Shown here piece by piece: positions 24,841 through 37,604 of a stretch of 64,000 nucleotides of DNA. Numbering within the stretch: position 1 is the stretch's first letter; every line of letters begins with the position of its first letter. The position numbers and the translations under genes were made by a program. Source of the DNA: Antitrichia curtipendula (Eukaryota > Streptophyta > Bryopsida > Hypnales > Leucodontaceae); the NCBI GenBank assembly GCA_951230915.1, contig OX579637.1:23498001-23562000 (forward strand), given 5' to 3'. The notes beneath the pieces are model-generated. The model saw only the letters and a program-made list of their open reading frames with translations. It was not told the DNA's origin and searched no databases.

Positions 24841-25531
24841 CATTTGTCATTCTCTAAAATACAGGGCTGGACCATTTTTCTGCGGTTCGAATACAAGTTT
24901 AAAAGAATGGGTGGTGATTTGCATGGGGCCATGGATTTTATAGTAATGGAAAGTATAATTCCAACTTGTACATTTTCTTAAATTTGTCACATGCACTTAT
25001 TTAGAAACTCATGCATTTGTCATTCTCTAAAATACAGGGCTGGACCATTTTTCTGCGGTTCGAATACAAATTAAAGAAAATGGGTGTTGATTTGCATGGG
25101 GCCATGGATTTGACAGTAAAGAAAAGTATATTTTCAACTTGTACATTTTTTTTAATTTGTAACGTGCACTTATTTAGTGACCCATGCATTTGTCATTCTC
25201 TAAAATACAGGGCTAGACCATTCTGTTGAGGTTCCAATACAAATTTAAAAAAATGGTTGGTAATTTGCATGCGGCCATTGATTTGATAGTAATGGAAAGA
25301 GTATTTCCAACTTGTACATTTTCTTAAATGTGTAACGTGCACTTATTTAGTGAGTCATGCATTTGTCATTCTCTAAAATACAGGGCTGGACCATTTTTCT
25401 GCGGTTCGAATACAAGTTTAAAAAACTGGTGGTGATTTGCATGGGGCCATGGATTTGATAGTAATGGAATGAGTATTTCTAACTTGTACATTTTTTTTAA
25501 TTTGTAACGTGCACTTATTTAGTGACTCATG
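24841..25531 (+). repeat. 691-bp HOR unit d-a-b-c
   Basis: Standard unit, first of three in an uninterrupted run. The preceding junction is GTGACCC rather than GTGACTC. Confidence 0.9.
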
Positions 25532-26222
25532 CATTTGTCATTCTCTAAAATACAGGGCTGGACCATTTTTCTGCGGTTCGAATACAAGTTTAAAAGAATG
25601 GGTGGTGATTTGCATGGGGCCATGGATTTTATAGTAATGGAAAGTATAATTCCAACTTGTACATTTTCTTAAATTTGTCACATGCACTTATTTAGAAACT
25701 CATGCATTTGTCATTCTCTAAAATACAGGGCTGGACCATTTTTCTGCGGTTCGAATACAAATTAAAGAAAATGGGTGTTGATTTGCATGGGGCCATGGAT
25801 TTGACAGTAAAGAAAAGTATATTTTCAACTTGTACATTTTTTTTAATTTGTAACGTGCACTTATTTAGTGACCCATGCATTTGTCATTCTCTAAAATACA
25901 GGGCTAGACCATTCTGTTGAGGTTCCAATACAAATTTAAAAAAATGGTTGGTAATTTGCATGCGGCCATTGATTTGATAGTAATGGAAAGAGTATTTCCA
26001 ACTTGTACATTTTCTTAAATGTGTAACGTGCACTTATTTAGTGAGTCATGCATTTGTCATTCTCTAAAATACAGGGCTGGACCATTTTTCTGCGGTTCGA
26101 ATACAAGTTTAAAAAACTGGTGGTGATTTGCATGGGGCCATGGATTTGATAGTAATGGAATGAGTATTTCTAACTTGTACATTTTTTTTAATTTGTAACG
26201 TGCACTTATTTAGTGACTCATG
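25532..26222 (+). repeat. 691-bp HOR unit d-a-b-c
   Basis: Standard unit. I noticed no difference from the preceding unit by eye, which suggests very recent amplification. Confidence 0.9.
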
Positions 26223-26913
26223 CATTTGTCATTCTCTAAAATACAGGGCTGGACCATTTTTCTGCGGTTCGAATACAAGTTTAAAAGAATGGGTGGTGAT
26301 TTGCATGGGGCCATGGATTTTATAGTAATGGAAAGTATAATTCCAACTTGTACATTTTCTTAAATTTGTCACATGCACTTATTTAGAAACTCATGCATTT
26401 GTCATTCTCTAAAATACAGGGCTGGACCATTTTTCTGCGGTTCGAATACAAATTAAAGAAAATGGGTGTTGATTTGCATGGGGCCATGGATTTGACAGTA
26501 AAGAAAAGTATATTTTCAACTTGTACATTTTTTTTAATTTGTAACGTGCACTTATTTAGTGACCCATGCATTTGTCATTCTCTAAAATACAGGGCTAGAC
26601 CATTCTGTTGAGGTTCCAATACAAATTTAAAAAAATGGTTGGTAATTTGCATGCGGCCATTGATTTGATAGTAATGGAAAGAGTATTTCCAACTTGTACA
26701 TTTTCTTAAATGTGTAACGTGCACTTATTTAGTGAGTCATGCATTTGTCATTCTCTAAAATACAGGGCTGGACCATTTTTCTGCGGTTCGAATACAAGTT
26801 TAAAAAACTGGTGGTGATTTGCATGGGGCCATGGATTTGATAGTAATGGAATGACTATTTCTAACTTGTACATTTTTTTTAATTTGTAACGTGCACTTAT
26901 TTAGTGACTCATG
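26223..26913 (+). repeat. 691-bp HOR unit d-a-b-c
   Basis: Third unit of the uniform run. Its c monomer carries the private GAATGACTATTTCTAAC spelling near 26850. Confidence 0.9.
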
Positions 26914-27431
26914 CATTTGTCATTCTCTAAAATACAGGGCTGGACCATTTTTCTGCGGTTCGAATACAAATTAAAGAAAATGGGTGGTGATTTGCATGGG
27001 GCCATGGATTTGACAGTAAAGAAAAGTATATTTTCAACTTGTATATTTTTTTTAATTTGTAACGTGCACTTATTTAGTGACCCATGCATTTGTCATTCTC
27101 TAAAATACAGGGCTAGACCATTCTGTTGAGGTTCCAATACAAATTTAAAAAAATGGTTGGTAATTTGCATGCGGCCATTGATTTGATAGTAATGGAAAGA
27201 GTATTTCCAACTTGTACATTTTCTTAAATGTGTAACGTGCACTTATTTAGTGAGTCATGCATTTGTCATTCTCTAAAATACAGGGCTGGACCATTTTTCT
27301 GCGGTTCGAATACAAGTTTAAAAAACTGGTGGTGATTTGCATGGGGCCATGGATTTGATAGTAATGGAATGAGTATTTCTAACTTGTACATTTTTTTTAA
27401 TTTGTAACGTGCACTTATTTAGTGACTCATG
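26914..27431 (+). repeat. Deleted HOR unit a-b-c (518 bp)
   Basis: Type d is missing again. The a monomer has GGGTGGTG instead of GGGTGTTG, and TTGTATATTTTTTTT instead of TTGTACATTTTTTTT. Confidence 0.85.
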
Positions 27432-27950
27432 CATTTGTCATTCTCTAAAATACAGGGCTGGACCATTTTTCTGCGGTTCGAATACAAGTTTAAAAGAATG
27501 GGTGGTGATTTGCATGGGGCCATGGATTTTATAGTAATGGAAAGTATAATTCCAACTTGTACATTTTCTTAAATTTGTCACATGCACTTATTTAGAAACT
27601 CATGCATTTGTCATTCTCTAAAATACAGGGCTGGACCATTTTTCTGCGGTTCGAATACAAATTAAAGAAAATGGGTGTTGATTTGCATGGGGCCATGGAT
27701 TTGACAGTAAAGAAAAGTATATTTTCAACTTGTACATTTTTTTTAATTTGTAACGTGCACTTATTTAGTGACCCATGCATTTGTCATTCTCTAAAATACA
27801 GGGCTAGACCATTCTGTTGAGGTTCCAATACAAATTTAAAAAAATGGTTGGTAATTTGCATGCGGCCATTGATTTGATAGTAATGGAAAGAGTATTTCCA
27901 ACTTGTACATTTTTTTTAATTTTTCACCTGCACTTATTTAGTGACCCATG
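27432..27950 (+). repeat. Last HOR unit of block 3, d-a-b, changing into block 4
   Basis: d and a are standard. The b monomer loses its usual tail and ends with TTTTTCACCTGCAC and GTGACCC. The next monomer is a b/a hybrid, so the block 3 order stops here. Confidence 0.8.
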
Positions 27951-29784
27951 CATTTGTCATTCTCTAAAATACAGGGCTAGACCATTCTGTTGAGGTTCCA
28001 ATACAAATTTAAAAAAATGGGTGGTAATTTGCATGGGGCCATGGATTTGACAGTAAAGAAAAGTATATTTTCAACTTGTACATTTTTTTTAATTTGTAAC
28101 GTGCACTTATTTAGTGACTCCTGCGTTTGTCATTCTCTAAAATACAGGGCTGGATTTTTCTTTTGCGGTTCGAATACAAATTTAAAAAAATGGGTGCTGA
28201 TTTGCATGGGGCCATGGATTTGATAGTAATGGAAAGAGTATTTCCAACTTGTACATTTTTTTTATTTTGTAACGTGCACTTCTTTAGTGACTCTTGCATT
28301 TGTCATTCTCTAAAATACAGGGCTGGACCATTTTGTCGTGGTTCCAATACAAATTAAATGAAATGAGTGGTGATTTGCATGGGGCCATGGATTTGATAGT
28401 AATGGAAAGAGTATTTCCAACTTGTACATTTTTCTAACTTGTAACGTGCACTTATTTAGTGACCCATGCATTTGTCATTCTCTAGAATAAAGGGCTGGAC
28501 CATTTTCTGCGGTTCCAATACAAATTAAAAAAAATGGGTGGTGATTTGTTTGCGGCCATGGATTTGATAGTAATGGAAAGAGTATTTCCAACTTGTAGAT
28601 TTTTCAAACTTGTAACGTGCACTTATTTAGTGACTCATACATTTGTCATTCTCTAAAATACAGGGCTAGACCATTCTGTGGTGGTTCCAATACAAATTAA
28701 ATGAAATCAGTGGTGATTTGCATGGGGCCATGGATTTGATGGTAATGGAATGAATATTTCCAACTTGTGCATTTTTTTTAATTTGTAACGTGCACTTATT
28801 TAGTGAGTCATGCATTTGTCGTTCTCTAAAATACAGGGCTGGACCATTTTTCTGCGGTTCGAATACAAGTTTAAAAAACTGGTGGTGATTTGCATGGGGC
28901 CATGGATTTGATAGTAATGGAATGAGTATTTCCAACTTGTACATTTTTTTTAATTTGTAACGTGCACTTATTTAGTGAGTCATGCATTTGTCATCCTCTA
29001 AAATACAGTACTGGACCATTCTGTTGAGGTTCCAATACAAATTTAAAAAAATGGGTGGTAATTTGCATGCGGCCATTGATTTGATAGTAATGGAAAGAGT
29101 AATTCCAACTTGTACATTTTCTTAAATTTGTAACGTGCACTTATTTAGTGAGTCATGCAATTGTCATTCTCTAAAATACAGGGCTGGACCATTTTTCTGC
29201 GGTTCCAATACAAGTTTAAAAAACTGGTGGTGATTTGCATGGGGCCATTGACTTGATAGTAATGGAACGAGTATTTCCAACTTGTACATTTTTTTTAATT
29301 TGTCACGTGCACTTATTTAGTGACCCTTGCATTTGCATTCTCTAAAATACAGGGCTGGACCATTCTGTTGCAGTTCGAATACAAATTAAATAAAATCGGT
29401 GGTGATTTGCATGGGGCCATGGATTTGATAGTAATGGAAAGAATCTTTCCAGCTTGTAGATTTTTTTTAATTCATAACGTGCACTTATTTAGTGAGTCAT
29501 GCATTTGTCATTCTCTAAAATACAGGGCTGGACCATTTTTCTGCGGTTCGAATACAAATTAAATGAAATGGGTGGTGATTTGCATGGGGCCATGGATTTG
29601 ATAGTAATGGAAAGAATATTTCCAACTTATGCATTTTTTTTAATTTGTAACGTGCACTTATTTAGTGACCCATGCATTTGTCATTCTCTAAAATACAAGG
29701 CTGGACCATTCTTTTGCAGTTCCAATACAGTTGAAAAAAAAATGGGTGGTGATTTGCATGGGGCCATGGATTTGATAGTAATGG
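27930..29784 (+). repeat. 1.86-kb segment, copy 1 of a 72-monomer-offset duplication
   Basis: It matches 40374-42228 at +12444 bp through the b/a hybrid, the GGATTTTTCTTTTGCGG monomer, the AGAATAAAGGG monomer, GATTTGTTTGCGG and GACCCTTGCATTTGC. The left boundary is fuzzy. Confidence 0.8.
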
Positions 29785-29838
29785 AATGAATATTTCCAAC
29801 TTGTACATTTTTTTTAGTTTGTAACGTGCACTTATTTA
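28975..29838 (+). repeat. 5-mer tandem duplication, unit 1 (864 bp)
   Basis: The five monomers include CAGTACTGGACC, the AAAAAACTGGTGG type, GACCCTTGCATTTGC with AAATAAAATCGGTGG, AATTAAATGAAATGGG and CAAGGCTGGACC. The order repeats directly. Confidence 0.8.
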
Positions 29839-30702
29839 GTGAGTCATGCATTTGTCATTCTCTAAAATACAGTACTGGACCATTCTGTTGAGGTTCCAAT
29901 ACAAATTTAAAAAAATGGGTGGTAATTTGCATGCGGCCATTGATTTGATAGTAATGGAAAGAGTATTTCCAACTTGTACATTTTCTTAAATTCATAACGT
30001 GCACTTATTTAGTGAGTCATGCATTTGTCATTCTCTAAAATACAGGGCTGGACCATTTTTCTGCGGTTCGAATACAAGTTGAAAAAACTGGTGGTGATTT
30101 GCATGGGGCCATTGATTTGATAGTAATGGAACGAGTATTTCCAACTTGTACATTTTTTTTAATTTGTCACGTGCACTTATTTAGTGACCCTTGCATTTGC
30201 ATTCTCTAAAATACAGGGCTGGACCATTCTGTTGCAGTTCGAATACAAATTAAATAAAATCAGTGGTGATTTGCATGGGGCCATGGATTTGATAGTAATG
30301 GAAAGAATCTTTCCAGCTTGTAGATTTTTTTTAATTCATAACGTGCACTTATTTAGTGAGTCATGCATTTGTCATTCTCTAAAATACAGGGCTGGACCAT
30401 TTTTCTGCGGTTCGAATACAAATTAAATGAAATGGGTGGTGATTTGCATGGGGCCATGGATTTGATAGTAATGGAAAGAATATTTCCAACTTATGCATTT
30501 TTTTTAATTTGTAACGTGCACTTATTTAGTGACCCATGCATTTGTCATTCTCTAAAATACAAGGCTGGACCATTCTTTTGCAGTTCCAATACAGTTGAAA
30601 AAAAAATGGGTGGTGATTTGCATGGGGCCATGGATTTGATAGTAATGGAATGAATATTTCCAACTTGTACATTTTTTTTAGTTTGTAACGTGCACTTATT
30701 TA
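29839..30702 (+). repeat. 5-mer tandem duplication, unit 2 (864 bp)
   Basis: It repeats the preceding 864 bp in order. Differences include AAATCAGTGG for AAATCGGTGG near 30257. It diverges near 30702 at GTGACCC versus GTGAGTC. Confidence 0.8.
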
Positions 30703-32936
30703 GTGACCCATGCATTTGTCATTCTCTAAAATACAAGGCTTGACCATTCTTCTGCAGTTCCAATACAGTTGAAAAAAAAATGGGTGGTGATTTGCATGGG
30801 GCCATGGATTTGATAGTAATGGAATGAATGTTTCCAACTTGTACATTTTTTTTAATTTCTAACGTGCACTTATTTAGTGAGTCATGCATTTGTCATTCTC
30901 TAAAATACAGGGCTGGACCATTCTTTTGCGGTTCGAATACAATTTTAAAAAAATGGGTGGTGATTTGCATGGGGCCATGGATTTGATAGTAATGGTAAGA
31001 ATATTTCCAGCTTGTACATTTTTTTTAGTTTGTAACGTGCACTTATTTAGTGACCCATGCATTTGCATTCTCTAAAATACAGGGCTGGACCATTCTGTTG
31101 CAGTTCGAGTACAAATTAAATAAAATGGGTGGTGATTTGCATGGGGCCATGGATTTGATAGTAATGGAAAGAATATTTCCAGCTTGTAGATTTTTTTAAA
31201 TTTATAACGTGCACTTATTTAGTGACTCATGCATTTGTCATTCTCTAAAATACAGGGCTGGACCATTTTTCTGCGGTTCGAATACAAGTTTAAAAAAATG
31301 GGTGGTGATTTGCATGGGGCCATTGATTTGATAGTAATGAATAGAATATTTCCAACTTATCCATTTTTTTTAATTTGTAACGTGCACTTATTTAGTGACC
31401 CATGCATTTGTCATTCTCTAAAATACAGGGCTGGACCATTTTTCTGCGGTTCGAATACAAGTTTAAAAGAATGGGTGGTGATTTGCATGGGGCCATGGAT
31501 TTTATAGTAATGAAAAGTATAATTCCAACTTGTACATTTTCTTAAATTTGTCACATGCACTTATTTAGAAACTCATGCATTTGTCATTCTCTAAAATACA
31601 GGGCTGGACCATTTTTCTGCGGTTCGAATACAAATTAAAGAAAATGGGTGTTGATTTGCATGGGGCCATGGATTTGACAGTAAAGAAAAGTATATTTTCA
31701 ACTTGTACATTTTTTTTAATTTGTAACGTGCACTTATTTAGTGACCCATGCATTTGTCATTCTCTAAAATACAGGGCTAGACCATTCTGTTGAGGTTCCA
31801 ATACAAATTTAAAAAAATGGGTGGTAATTTGCATGGGGCCATGGATTTGACAGTAAAGAAAAGTATATTTTCAACTTGTACATTTTTTTTAATTTGTAAC
31901 GTGCACTTATTTAGTGACTCCTGCGTTTGTCATTCTCTAAAATACAGGGCTGGATTTTTCTTTTGCGGTTCGAATACAAATTTAAAAAAATGGGTGCTGA
32001 TTTGCATGGGGCCATGGATTTGATAGTAATGGAAAGAGTATTTCCAACTTGTACATTTTTTTTATTTTGTAACGTGCACTTCTTTAGTGACTCATGCATT
32101 TGTCATTCTCTAAAATACAGGGCTGGACCATTCTGTCGTGGTTCCAATACAAATTAAATGAAATGAGTGGTGATTTGCATGGGGCCATGGATTTGATAGT
32201 AATGGAAAGAGTATTTCTAACTTGTACATTTTTCTAACTTGTAACGTGCACTTATTTAGTGACCCATGCATTTGTCATTCTCTAGAATAAAGGGCTGGAC
32301 CATTTTCTGCGGTTCCAATACAAATTAAAAAAAATGGGTGGTGATTTGCATGGGGCCATGGATTTGATAGTAATGGTAAGAATATTTCCAGCTTGTACAT
32401 TTTTTTTAGTTTGTAACGTGCACTTATTTAGTGACCCATGCATTTGCATTCTCTAAAATACAGGGCTGGACCATTCTGTTGCAGTTCGAGTACAAATTAA
32501 ATAAAATGGGTGGTGATTTGCATGGGGCCATGGATTTGATAGTAATGGAAAGAATATTTCCAGCTTGTAGATTTTTTTAAATTTATAACGTGCACTTATT
32601 TAGTGAGTCATGCATTTGTCATTCTCTAAAATACAGGGCTGGACCATTCTGTTGCGGTTCCAGTACGAGTTAATAAAAAATGGGTGTTGATTTGCATGGG
32701 GCCATGGATTTGATAGTAATGGAATGAGTATTTCCAACTTGTACATTTTCTTAAATTTGTATCGTGCACTTATTTAGTGACTCATGCATTTGTCATTCTC
32801 TAAAATACAGGGCTGGACCATTTTTCTGCGGTTCGAATACAAGTTTAAAAAAATGGGTGGTGATTTGCATGGGGCCATTGATTTGATAGTAATGAATAGA
32901 ATATTTCCAACTTATGCATTTTTTTTAATTTGTAAC
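30690..32936 (+). repeat. 13-mer HOR, unit 1 (2247 bp)
   Basis: Thirteen monomers running from CAAGGCTTGACC through ACAATTTTAAAAAAATGGG, GTTCGAGTACAAATTAAAT, type d, type a, the b/a hybrid, GGATTTTTC, GTCGTGG, AGAATAAAGGG and type e to type f. The order repeats at +2247 bp. It has the ordinary CACTTATTTAGTGAG where later units have CACTTAGTTAGTGAG. Confidence 0.85.
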
Positions 32937-35183
32937 GTGCACTTATTTAGTGACCCATGCATTTGTCATTCTCTAAAATACAAGGCTTGACCATTCTTCT
33001 GCAGTTCCAATACAGTTGAAAAAAAAATGGGTGGTGATTTGCATGGGGCCATGGATTTGATAGTAATGGAATGAATATTTCCAACTTGTACATTTTTTTT
33101 CATTTCTAACGTGCACTTAGTTAGTGAGTCATGCATTTGTCATTCTCTAAAATACAGGGCTGGACCATTCTTTTGCGGTTCGAATACAATTTTAAAAAAA
33201 TGGGTGGTGATTTGCATCGGGCCATGGATTTGATAGTAATGGTAAGAATATTTCCAGCTTGTACATTTTTTTTAGTTTGTAACGTGCACTTATTTAGTGA
33301 CCCATGCATTTGCATTCTCTAAAATACAGGGCTGGACCATTCTGTTGCAGTTCGAGTACAAATTAAATAAAATGGGTGGTGATTTGCATGGGGCCATGGA
33401 TTTGATAGTAATGGAAAGAATATTTCCAGCTTGTAGATTTTTTTAAATTTATAACGTGCACTTATTTAGTGACTCATGCATTTGTCATTCTCTAAAATAC
33501 AGGGCTGGACCATTTTTCTGCGGTTCGAATACAAGTTTAAAAAAATGGGTGGTGATTTGCATGGGGCCATTGATTTGATAGTAATGAATAGAATATTTCC
33601 AACTTATCCATTTTTTTTAATTTGTAACGTGCACTTATTTAGTGACCCATGCATTTGTCATTCTCTAAAATACAGGGCTGGACCATTTTTCTGCGGTTCG
33701 AATACAAGTTTAAAAGAATGGGTGGTGATTTGCATGGGGCCATGGATTTTATAGTAATGAAAAGTATAATTCCAACTTGTACATTTTCTTAAATTTGTCA
33801 CATGCACTTATTTAGAAACTCATGCATTTGTCATTCTCTAAAATACAGGGCTGGACCATTTTTCTGCGGTTCGAATACAAATTAAAGAAAATGGGTGTTG
33901 ATTTGCATGGGGCCATGGATTTGACAGTAAAGAAAAGTATATTTTCAACTTGTACATTTTTTTTAATTTGTAACGTGCACTTATTTAGTGACCCATGCAT
34001 TTGTCATTCTCTAAAATACAGGGCTAGACCATTCTGTTGAGGTTCCAATACAAATTTAAAAAAATGGGTGGTAATTTGCATGGGGCCATGGATTTGACAG
34101 TAAAGAAAAGTATATTTTCAACTTGTACATTTTTTTTAATTTGTAACGTGCACTTATTTAGTGACTCCTGCGTTTGTCATTCTCTAAAATACAGGGCTGG
34201 ATTTTTCTTTTGCGGTTCGAATACAAATTTAAAAAAATGGGTGCTGATTTGCATGGGGCCATGGATTTGATAGTAATGGAAAGAGTATTTCCAACTTGTA
34301 CATTTTTTTTATTTTGTAACGTGCACTTCTTTAGTGACTCATGCATTTGTCATTCTCTAAAATACAGGGCTGGACCATTCTGTCGTGGTTCCAATACAAA
34401 TTAAATGAAATGAGTGGTGATTTGCATGGGGCCATGGATTTGATAGTAATGGAAAGAGTATTTCTAACTTGTACATTTTTCTAACTTGTAACGTGCACTT
34501 ATTTAGTGACCCATGCATTTGTCATTCTCTAGAATAAAGGGCTGGACCATTTTCTGCGGTTCCAATACAAATTAAAAAAAATGGGTGGTGATTTGCATGG
34601 GGCCATGGATTTGATAGTAATGGTAAGAATATTTCCAGCTTGTACATTTTTTTTAGTTTGTAACGTGCACTTATTTAGTGACCCATGCATTTGCATTCTC
34701 TAAAATACAGGGCTGGACCATTCTGTTGCAGTTCGAGTACAAATTAAATAAAATGGGTGGTGATTTGCATGGGGCCATGGATTTGATAGTAATGGAAAGA
34801 ATATTTCCAGCTTGTAGATTTTTTTAAATTTATAACGTGCACTTATTTAGTGAGTCATGCATTTGTCATTCTCTAAAATACAGGGCTGGACCATTCTGTT
34901 GCGGTTCCAGTACGAGTTAATAAAAAATGGGTGTTGATTTGCATGGGGCCATGGATTTGATAGTAATGGAATGAGTATTTCCAACTTGTACATTTTCTTA
35001 AATTTGTATCGTGCACTTATTTAGTGACTCATGCATTTGTCATTCTCTAAAATACAGGGCTGGACCATTTTTCTGCGGTTCGAATACAAGTTTAAAAAAA
35101 TGGGTGGTGATTTGCATGGGGCCATTGATTTGATAGTAATGAATAGAATATTTCCAACTTATGCATTTTTTTTAATTTGTAAC
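32937..35183 (+). repeat. 13-mer HOR, unit 2 (2247 bp)
   Basis: It follows unit 1 directly and is nearly identical. Private marks are CACTTAGTTAGTGAG near 33114 and GATTTGCATCGGGCC near 33211, both passed to the next partial copies. Confidence 0.85.
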
Positions 35184-35718
35184 GTGCACTTATTTAGTGA
35201 CCCATGCATTTGTCATTCTCTAAAATACAAGGCTTGACCATTCTTCTGCAGTTCCAATACAGTTGAAAAAAAAATGGGTGGTGATTTGCATGGGGCCATG
35301 GATTTGATAGTAATGGAATGAATATTTCCAACTTGTACATTTTTTTTAATTTCTAACGTGCACTTAGTTAGTGAGTCATGCATTTGTCATTCTCTAAAAT
35401 ACAGGGCTGGACCATTCTTTTGCGGTTCGAATACAATTTTAAAAAAATGGGTGGTGATTTGCATCGGGCCATGGATTTGATAGTAATGGTAAGAATATTT
35501 CCAGCTTGTACATTTTTTTTAGTTTGTAACGTGCACTTATTTAGTGACCCATGCATTTGCATTCTCTAAAATACAGGGCTGGACCATTCTGTTGCAGTTC
35601 GAGTACAAATTAAATAAAATGGGTGGTGATTTGCATGGGGCCATGGATTTGATAGTAATGGAAAGAATATTTCCAGCTTGTAGATTTTTTTAAATTTATA
35701 ACGTGCACTTATTTAGTG
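35184..35718 (+). repeat. 13-mer HOR, partial unit 3
   Basis: It repeats about three monomers of the 2247-bp unit, then diverges at about 35718, where the array jumps to the type e monomer (CCAGTACGAGTTAAT). Confidence 0.8.
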
Positions 35719-36411
35719 AGTCATGCATTTGTCATTCTCTAAAATACAGGGCTGGACCATTCTGTTGCGGTTCCAGTACGAGTTAATAAAAAATGGGTGT
35801 TGATTTGCATGGGGCCATGGATTTGATAGTAATGGAAAGAGTATTTCCAACTTGTACATTTTCTTAAATTTGTAACGTGCACTTATTTAGTGACTCATGC
35901 ATTTGTCATTCTCTAAAATACAGGGCTGGACCATTTTTCTGCGGTTCGAATACAAGTTTAAAAAAATGGGTGGTGATTTGCATGGGGCCATTGATTTGAT
36001 AGTAATGAATAGAATATTTCCAACTTATGCATTTTTTTAAATTTGTAACGTGCACTTTTTTAGTGACCCATGCATTTGTCATTCTCTAAAATACAAGGCT
36101 GGACCATTCTTTTACAGTTCCAATACAGTTGAAAAAAAAATGGGTGGTGATTTGCATGGGGCCATGGATTTGATAGTAACGGAAAGAATATTTCCAGCTT
36201 GTACATTTTTTTTAGTTTGTAACGTGCACTTATTTAGTGAGTCATGCATTTGTCATTCTCTAAAATACAGTACTGGACCATTCTGTTGAGGTTCCAATAC
36301 AAATTTAAAAAAATGGTTGGTAATTTGCATGCGGCCATTGATTTGATAGTAATGGAAAGAGTATTTCCAACTTGTACATTTTCTTAAATGTGTAACGTGC
36401 ACTTATTTAGT
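35719..36411 (+). repeat. e-f-g-h block of the 31-mer, reappearing in block 4
   Basis: The order e (CCAGTACGAGTTAAT), f (GTAATGAATAGAATATTTCC), g (CAATACAGTTG with GTAACGGAAAG) and h (CAGTACTGG) is the same as at 13255 and 18614. With the preceding partial 13-mer it is duplicated again at +2421 bp. Confidence 0.8.
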
Positions 36412-36629
36412 GACCCATGCATTTGTCATTCTCTAGAATAAAGGGTTGGACCATTTTCTGCGGTTCCAATACAATTTAAAAAAAATGGGTGGTGATTTGT
36501 TTGCGGCCATGGATTTGATAGTAATGGAAAGAGTATTTCCAACTTGTAGATTTTTCAAACTTGTAACGTGCACTTATTTGGTGAGTCATGCATTTGTCAT
36601 TCTCTAAAATACAGGGCTAGACCATTCTG
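36412..36629 (+). repeat. AGAATAAAGGG and GTGGTGGTTCC monomers between duplicated segments
   Basis: This is a block 4 monomer with CTCTAGAATAAAGGGTTGG and GATTTGTTTGCGG, followed by the start of a GTGGTGGTTCC monomer. Relatives occur at 28490-28720 and 40930-41160. It contains TTTGGTGAGTC, a private variant. Confidence 0.7.
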
Positions 36630-37562
36630 TGGTGGTTCCAATACAAATTAAATGAAATCAGTGGTGATTTGCATGGGGCCATGGATTTGATAGTAATGGA
36701 AAGAATATTTCCAACTTATGCATTTTTTTAAATTTGTAACGTGCACTTATTTAGTGACCCATGCATTTGTCATTCTCTAAAATACAAGGCTGGACCATTC
36801 TTTTGCAGTTCCAATACAGTTGAAAAAAAAATGGGTGGTGATTTGCATGGGGCCATGGATTTGATAGGAATGGAATGAATATTTCCAACTTGTACATTTT
36901 TTTTAGTTTGTAACGTGCACTTATTTAGTGAGTCATGCATTTGTCATTCTCTAAAATACAGTACTGGACCATTCTGTTGAGGTTCTAATACAAATTTAAA
37001 AAAATGGGTGGTAATTTGCATGCGGCCATTGATTTGATAGTAATGGAAAGAGTATTTCCAACTTGTACATTTTCTTAAATTCATAACGTGCACATATTTA
37101 GTGAGTCATGCATTTGTCATTCTCTAAAATACAGGGCTGGACCATTTTTCTGCGGTTCGAATACAAGTTGAAAAAACTGGTGGTGATTTGCATGGGGCCA
37201 TTGATTTGATAGTAATGGAACGAGTATTTCCAACTTGTACATTTTTTTTAATTTGTCACGTGCACTTATTTAGTGACCCTTGCATTTGCATTCTCTAAAA
37301 TACAGGGCTGGACCATTCTGTTGCAGTTCGAATACAAATTAAATAAAATCGGTGGTGATTTGCATGGGGCCATGGATTTGATAGTAATGGAAAGAATCTT
37401 TCCAGCTTGTAGATTTTTTTTAATTCATAACGTGCACTTATTTAGTGAGTCATGCATTTGTCATTCTCTAAAATACAGGGCTGGACCATTTTTCTGCGGT
37501 TCGAATACAAATTAAATGAAATGGGTGGTGATTTGCATGGGGCCATGGATTTGATAGTAATG
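36630..37562 (+). repeat. Third copy of the 864-bp 5-mer, 7089 bp downstream
   Basis: It matches about 29541-30473 at 41 monomers' distance: CAGTACTGG at 29870 and 36959, GACCCTTGCATTTGC near 30187 and 37276. It has private changes such as GGTTCTAATAC and GTGCACATATTTAG. Confidence 0.75.
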
Positions 37563-37604
37563 GAATGAATATTTCCAACTTGTACATTTTTTTTAGTTTG
37601 TAAC

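Larger units (their letters stand above)
13255..27950 (+). repeat. Block 3: homogenised 4-mer (d-a-b-c) HOR domain
   Basis: Four recurrent monomer types can be told apart. Type a has TTAAAGAAAATGGGTG and GACAGTAAAGAAAAG. Type b has GGGCTAGACC, TTGAGGTTCC, GCATGCGGCCATTG and AAATGTGTAACG. Type c has TTTAAAAAACTGGTGG and GAATGAGTATTTCTAAC. Type d has TTTAAAAGAATGGG, GGAAAGTATAATTCC, GTCACATGCAC and TTTAGAAACTC. Their order is d-a-b-c with a 691-bp period. Other types (e, f, g, h, i) are inserted in the left part. It is the most uniform block in the window. Confidence 0.9.
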
